Made by a program: the position numbers and the translations under genes
Assembly (NCBI RefSeq): GCF_000340215.1
Contig: NW_006921533.1
Coordinates: forward strand, 7,863,977-7,927,976
Length of the DNA: 64,000 nt
Direction: 5' to 3'
Source of the DNA: Pseudocercospora fijiensis CIRAD86
Taxonomy: Eukaryota > Ascomycota > Dothideomycetes > Mycosphaerellales > Mycosphaerellaceae
Shown here: piece after piece, positions 57,590-64,000 of the stretch
Layout of the letters: each line of letters begins with the position of its first letter
Position numbering within the stretch: position 1 is the stretch's first letter
Notes under the pieces: generated by a model
Database searches by the model: none
What the model saw: the letters and a program-made list of their open reading frames with translations, nothing else
What the model was told of the DNA's origin: nothing

Positions 57590-59190
57590 TCAAGCTTTTA
57601 GCGGTATAGCTACGAACAAGACTAATCTAACTATATTGCGCCCGAAGAACGGGACCTATACGTACTATTCTATCGAAACAACCGTACCAATTATTAAGTA
57701 AGGCCTTCTATACGGCCTATTATACTAAGTCAATCGCACTAGACCAATATCTACTAATTCCGCTATATCCGTATCTTAGGGGCTAACAATATATTATTAG
57801 TGTTACCCCCTATTATAATAGCCGGCTCATTACGAAACAACAACCGTGCCGCCGCTAGTAGCGCTAGTAACGACAATGCTAGTAGCATAGTGCCTGCTAA
57901 AGTGCCTACTAAAGTGCCTACTAGAGCACCTACTAAAGTGCCTCCTACTAAAGAGCCTGCTACTAGGCCTGCCGAAGAACCTATAATTCTAGGTAACGAC
58001 CTAGAGTTGCCTATTAACGACATTCTTAGCAATATTGTCAACCGTCGATATAGCTAACTAGCCTTTAGCCCTCAACTATTAGGGAGACTTTAAGAAGCTA
58101 CTTAAAACAGGCTTACTACCCTACGTTAAGAACAATAGCTAAAGGATGATCTCCTCGAGCTCCGTCGCCTTTAGGAAGCCCCGATAGCAAAACCAATAGT
58201 AGGACCTTCTTTACTACCTACCTAAAAGAAGGATGCTAAACTTAAGGACTATACCGTGTTTAATAGCTCTAGTCGGAAGCAGTATAACGACTACATTCGT
58301 GACTATAAACTCAACTAGCGCAATGCACTAAGAGCGCTACTAGACGACTATTCCTTAGTCGTATACGCTATGCAGTACATCAATAGCGACCTAAAGCGTA
58401 TATAGGATAACTATTTCGACTCCCTCGACGACTAGACCGCTGTTTAGTAGCAGACCTATAAAACTATTATGCTAGATACCCTTAGAAACCCTATACTAAG
58501 GCAACAACATGCTTAGGACCTATATCTTCGAGCTAAATAGAAGACTAATCAATCGGCTCGCTTATTCGAGGCCTATTTAAAAACCCTTGAAGATAACCTT
58601 CCGCCTAAGACTAATTCTATATAGATCTCCGAGATACGCCTAAAACTTAGATAGGAACTTATCCTCGAATTAGACCGTCGCCGTGTGTTCGAACAAGCTA
58701 ATCTAATACGCATTCAATTTATAGTCGAAGTAGAAACAGCCGAACGGGCTGTTTAGCTCTAATAACGACTAGAATTAAGGATCCGACTAGCTAGTACTAA
58801 CCGTAGCAGCCGTAGTAGCCGCGGCGGAGGAAACCAAGGTTCCTACTAAGACAACAATGCTAACAATAGGAATAGTAGCGACCGTGGAAGAGGCCGTAGC
58901 CGGCGGCTATATAGAGGAGGCCGCGATAGGGGCCGTAGAAGGGGCTCGTATCCCTATAATGCTAACCGCTCGACTAACAATAGCAGCAACAATAGCTATA
59001 GTAACAATCTCCCGACCGGATTGAAGTGCTTTAATTGTGATAGTACTAGCTATCTACTAGGCCAATGCGACAAACCTAAGGACTAGGCCCGAATTGACCG
59101 TGCTTCCGCTAAGCATAGGAAACACCTTTTAGCCGCTAATGCTACCCTAGTCGGCTCTTTTAATTAGTCGAAAAAAGAGTAAGCGCCGCA
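57590..59190 (+). pseudogene. Gypsy Gag, copy D
   Basis: The open N-terminal piece 57800-58057 carries KVPT/RAPT repeats and ILGNDLELPIND. The helical capsid-like middle has fewer TAG stops than the other copies. An Arg/Gly/Asn-rich tract (around 58795-59010) and a zinc knuckle follow (KCFNCDSTSY near 59025-59070, with an intact Cys in the QCDKPKD-type end). The start codon is not established. Confidence 0.72.
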
Positions 59191-59199
59191 CTAACTGTT

Positions 59200-62100
59200 A
59201 GCCTTATACGGCGTAAGACTATCGACATTGTGCTAGCTATAACACGCTCCTGCCTTGTATAGGACACGAAGGGCACTACCTATTAAACTAAGGTTATACT
59301 AGATCTAGGAAATTCAGTTAGTGCCCTTATTAGCTATCGCCTAGCCAAGCAATTAGACCTTCGACAACTGCCGAAGACTAACCTGCCAACCCTTGCTTAG
59401 TTTAATAACGCTCGGCACTTAACCTATAGGGCCTACTATGTTCCTATAGCTCTAAAGGACGACCTCGGAAATGAACGCCTACTAGACTTCACTGCCTACG
59501 TAGTAGATATAGACAACCTATATAGGGGAGCTACTATTGTCATTAGCAACCCTGTTCTTAAGTACTACGCTATAGCTATAGACCTAGGCCTCTAGAAGTG
59601 GCGATTTAGAATCGCTAGGAAAGAGGACATTAAACACATTAATGTTAGCGAGTGCCCTAACGATATTAGGGTCCTGTTTATTAGAAACCTAATACCTGCC
59701 TTAGCTAACCCGACTGCCGATCTACTCGGTAGTAATAACGATAAACTAGTGCCCCCTAATAGTATAGATCCTAAACAACTTGAGCGTATACTAGAACCTA
59801 TTCGGGAGACCTACATTAATGTGTTTAAACACTATCTAGTATCGACATTGCCTATATTTAAAGAGACGGATTATAAGATTGATATTATAGAGGGCAAGGA
59901 GGTTCCTTTTAGCCCCCTCTACAACCTTAGTAAGCGAGAGCTTACTATATTGCGTAAGTACCTAGAGGAAAACCTAGCTAATAGCCGCATTCGGTATAGT
60001 AATAGCCCTGCTAGTGCACTAATCCTGTTTGTTCTAAAGAAGGATAGTAGCCTACGGTTATGCGTTAATTACCGTAGACTCAATGCTATTACTATCAAAG
60101 ACCGCTGTCTACTTCCGCTTATTAATAAGACCCTCGATCGCCTTTCTAGTGCCTACTACTATACTACATTGGACATTAAGGACGCCTATTACCGCATTCG
60201 TATCCGCAAGGGCGATGAATAGAAGACAGCCTTTCGCACTCGCTATAGCTATTTCGAGTACTTAGTTATGCTATTTAGGCTAGCTAATGCCCCTGCTACA
60301 TTCTAGTCCTATATCAATCGGGCCCTTTCGGGCCTATTAGACTATCTCTATATAGTTTACCTAGATGACATCCTAGTTTACATACATTTACCTAATATTA
60401 TAGAACACTAGGCCGTAGTACGCAAGGTCCTCGACCGCCTACGAGCCTATAGACTATACTACAAACCTTCTAAATGTACCTTTGCTACTAAAGAGGTGTT
60501 ATTCCTTAGCTTCCTCGTATTAACCGAGGGTGTTAAGGCTGATCCTAATCGGATTAAAACAATCACTAAATGGCCTATTCCTACGTCTATTAAGGAGCTT
60601 TAGTCGTTCCTCGGCTTCGCTAATTTCTACCGCCGCTTTATTAAGGGCTATTTACGGCATATAATGCCCCTAACTAAGCTTACTAAAACCAAGGCCAACC
60701 CGTCTAGAGAATTCAAATAGACTAACAAGATATAAGCCGCTTTTAACGGTCTAAAGAAGCGATTCACTAAAGTCCCCTTACTGTACTATTTTGTACTAAG
60801 CAAGTAGATCCGTATTAAGACTAACGCTTTACAGTTCGCTGTATCGGCTATTATATTATAGCAATTAGATAAGGACTACTACTAGCACCTAATTGCCTTC
60901 TTTTTACGAAAGATGATCGATATAGAGCGTCGCTACGAGACCTACGAGCAAGAGCTCCTAGCTATTGTCGAGGCCTTTAAGTATTAGAGGCACTATCTCG
61001 ATAGTGCATAGCACACTATTCAGGTCTATATAGACTATAACAACCTCCGTAGCATTACTAAGGTTACTAGGGTTATAGGTCGATAGGCTAGATAGGCCGT
61101 CTACCTCGCCGGGTTTAATTTTAATATGTTATATCGGCTAGGCGTAAGCAACCCTGCTAATAGCCTATCGAGGCGACCTAATTATAATAGCGAGACCTAA
61201 CACATTAATTCTTTGTTTCCAACCCTGTAGTATAAGATTGCTATAGCCCGTATTGTTAATAAGCAAGCGTAGGATAAGCGGACTTCCGGACCCCGCGGCG
61301 GCAACAAATACTATAGCGGAGTTGTCGTTCTTCTAGTGTACGTTAAGAAGGACGTAGATCGCTCGAGCTATAATGACTCGATTAAAGATATTGCTATCTA
61401 TAGCGACAGCACTGCAGAAGAGGTTGTAGTAGTTCCGGCTGCTAGTGCTATTAGATATATACAATGCGTACCTCGTTCGATAGTACGGGTACTATTAAAT
61501 GACCTTGCAAATGGGGATGGTTAATCGTTTATAGATAAGCTGTTACGTGCTTAGCAGAGGGACGCCTTTGCTGTCGAGCGCATTAATAAGCTTGTAAGTA
61601 GGCGGGCGACTCGATCTAGCAAGAGTAATAACAATTAGTCGATCGACGACAAAGGTCACTTAAAGTTCAAGGGCAGGTATTATATCCCCGCTAAACAATC
61701 GATTAGACAAGAGCTTTTAAAGAGACACTATAATAGTGAGCTCGCTAGTTACTATAGTATAGAGAGGTCGCACGAGTTACTATCGCGTATATACTACTAG
61801 CTAAATAGTAAGCGGCATATAAAGGAGTATATACAGACCTATGCAGTATGCTAGCGAGTCAAAGCACTAAAGCACTTACTATTTAGCGAGTTGTCTTTAC
61901 TTCCTATTCCTAGGAAGCTATTTGCTAAGCTTATAATGGACTTTATTATAAGCCTTCCTCCTACTAAGCGCAGGGATAGCAAGGATGTATATAATACTAT
62001 CCTTATTATAGTAGATCGATTTACTAAAGGCGCTCGATATATCCCGGCGCGCAAGGATTAGACTGCTATTAATATAGCAGAGGCGCTGTAGACTAATATC

Positions 62101-63066
62101 TTCTATACCTATTAGGGAACCCCTAAGGGGATCGTGTCCGATCGTAGATCGATACTAACATCTTACTATTAGAGCGAGATTTGCTTGCAACTAAGACTAA
62201 AGTATCGGCTGTTAACAGCCTTCTATCTATAGACTAACGGTTAAACAGAGAGGCAGAATACTACCCTATAGCAGTACCTACGTAGTTACATTAACGAGAA
62301 CCCTAACGACTAGGTTAACCTCCTATAACTAGCTAAATTCGTATACAATAACAGTGTCTACTCATCTACTAAGGTGTTACTATACATAGCTATAATAGGC
62401 CAGAACGCTACTATGCTATAAGACCTACTGTCGCTCGAGGCCGAGCGTAAGGAAAGGGAAGCGCGTCAAGTACCCGAAACACTAGCGGCTATTAAGAGGG
62501 TTCAGAAGATGCGAGAAATCCATACTAAGATAGCCGAGAAGTTAGCAAAGGCTTAAGAGTACCAAAAGACCTACTACGACAAGCACTATACGCTAATACC
62601 CTTCAAACAAGGCGATATAGTTATACTAAGCACTAAGAACCTCCGTATCCGCAAGCACCTATTACCTAATAGTAAAACAAGGCCTAAGCTCGTACTAAGA
62701 TATATTGGCCTATTCCGCATTTAAGAGGCTAAGGGCATATAGGCCTATTAGTTGTAGCTTCTACCTTATTATACTATCTACGACACCTTCTATATATCCC
62801 TCCTTAAGCCGTACTACCTACGCGAAGGGGATGAAGCCCCTACTAAACACGAAGACATACTAGCGGATAGTAAAGAGCTATAGTCTATAGAACGTATCCT
62901 ACAGCACTAGACTAGGAAAGGCAAGAAGGAGTACCTATTAAGATAGCAAGGCTATTTACCTAAATAGGACTTATAGGAAGCTAAAGGTTCCTTTAAGGAT
63001 ATAACCGAGTTGTTAGATAAGTATTAGACTAGTGTAAAGAACAAGAAGAAGGCTAAGGGCCTATAA
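59200..63066 (+). pseudogene. Gypsy Pol, copy D
   Basis: The protease region (LDLGNSVSALISYRLAK near 59295-59345) has Leu where the second residue of the Asp-Ser/Thr-Gly triad is expected. RT spans about 59875-60420 with YLDDILVY intact near 60358-60385. RNase H (around 60820-61030), integrase (around 61690-62300) and chromodomain (around 62880-63030) follow, with a TAA stop at 63064-63066. Near 61290-61440 the sequence differs from the other copies (Gly-rich, then YVKKDVDRSSYNDSIKD), a divergent linker between RNase H and integrase. Confidence 0.85.
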
Positions 63067-64000
63067 TATCGCCTAGGAACAATACTACCCCCGGGGTGCT
63101 ATTAGCTAACTAATTAGAGGCAAGCAATTGTTAGCAACAAAGGACAACAAGACTACACTAGGCGCGCTACGACGCGTTAACTAANNNNNNNNNNNNNNNN
63201 NNNNNNNNNNNNNNNNNNNNNNNNNNNNNNNNNNNNNNNNNNNNNNNNNNNNNNNNNNNNNNNNNNNNNNNNNNNNNNNNNNNNNNNNNNNNNNNNNNNN
63301 NNNNNNNNNNNNNNNNNNNNNNNNNNNNNNNNNNNNNNNNNNNNNNNNNNNNNNNNNNTTTTTAGTTGAAGAGGAAGTTAGAAGAAGGTGAAGTTAGCGC
63401 TAAGACGACTAGCGCCGCTATTGTTAACATTACTTGCTATTTGTTACTACGCCTACAAACACAACCTTACCTGTACTACGAGCCTAAGGCACCTTAATCA
63501 AACTTTGATTAAAACTTTAAGGCTAAGTTAAAACTTTAAGCCGCCTAAAAGATTGAGCGACTAATAGACTAACTAACTAAGGGCAAAACTATAGAGCTAA
63601 GCTAGCCGGGGTCGATCTTGCGGACAATAGGTTACTCCTCGATCTTTCTAACCCTTTAAGCGAGGCGAACCTCAACTACTGCACTTACAATAGCCTTTAC
63701 CTATAGAAACTAGACGAGCTGTATTTTTTTTGAAAGTAAAGAATAGCTCTCGTAACAACAAGAACAATAACCCTCGGAAGCGGACAAACCCTCGGAAGCG
63801 GACATTGCTAGGTCTTTTAAGAGTAGACGCAAAGAACTCGATACGACATTACTTAGAACGGGGGCAGTGCTATAATACCCTATATACCTACCTATTGTAG
63901 TAGGGAAGGTGCGCTCGTATTGTAATTAGTCGATAGTCCTTAATTCTCGTAGTTATATATCACTTTATTATATATAAGGATAGCGTAGTTAGAGTTGGAT
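63067..64000 (+). repeat. Segment S after Gypsy copy D, with assembly gap
   Basis: It begins as the other S segments (CTAACTAATTAGAGGCAAGC), is interrupted by 174 N (63185-63358) and continues to the window end with GCTAGCCGGGGTCGATC near 63601. An LTR is expected further right. Confidence 0.75.
63185..63358. other. Assembly gap (N)
   Basis: A run of 174 N inside segment S, probably caused by the repeat. Confidence 0.99.

Larger units (their letters stand above)
57346..64000 (+). mobile_element. Ty3/Gypsy chromovirus copy D, continuing past the window
   Basis: 5' LTR, primer-binding site, gag, pol to 63066 and segment S with an N gap. The 3' LTR is not reached. It is the least mutated member of the family: it keeps more CA/TG codons and the longest surviving RT piece (59749-60222). 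It inserted immediately after the SNF2-like frame. Confidence 0.88.

Overview
This window looks like a chromosomal segment of a filamentous ascomycete, most likely Pezizomycotina and perhaps Dothideomycetes; that placement is inferred. It is a mosaic of repeat DNA heavily altered by repeat-induced point mutation (RIP). Throughout the repeats CpA and TpG are scarce and TpA is abundant, Gln and Trp codons have become TAG, and CpG is kept. Two gaps of N are present (37940-38116 and 63185-63358).

Left repeat block (1-25956). Copies of one Ty3/Gypsy chromovirus family, with a 196-197 bp LTR and Gag, PR, RT, RNase H, IN and chromodomain coding, lie head to tail: copy A from 248, copy B from 4506 and copy C from 10291. 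Copies B and C share an LTR. A fourth, minus-strand element enters at 1-247. Downstream comes a run of about 1.15 kb segments, each ending in an LTR. A second chromovirus (element E, 17961-24810, minus strand) is inserted in one of them. It has 346 bp LTRs, a GCTAG target duplication, an extra antisense reading frame and a tRNA-like remnant.

Gene island (about 26425-31904). This is the only stretch without RIP. It carries a secreted serine carboxypeptidase (26491-28242, minus), a Zn2Cys6/PAS regulator of the Rds2/AcuM gluconeogenesis type (29207-30927, plus, one intron) and a three-exon gene (31138-31722, minus). The last encodes a small secreted protein with two consecutive cysteine modules spaced like CS-alpha/beta (defensin-type) folds and a proline-rich linker. 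It is the most interesting intact gene here.

Right repeat block (31905-64000). A 2.4 kb hAT transposon with an 8 bp target duplication sits directly upstream of the secreted-protein gene. Next comes a 23 kb block holding three very large RIP-killed reading frames: a DUF6589-type protein (plus), a RecQ-like helicase (minus) split by a 2.7 kb element with about 135 bp terminal inverted repeats, and a SNF2-like helicase (plus). A 4 kb belt of minisatellites separates the first two. The block is probably a decayed large mobile or repeated element; I could not define its ends. Gypsy copy D (57346 to the window end) follows.

Only the three island genes look functional. The rest is a fossil record of nested transposition and RIP.
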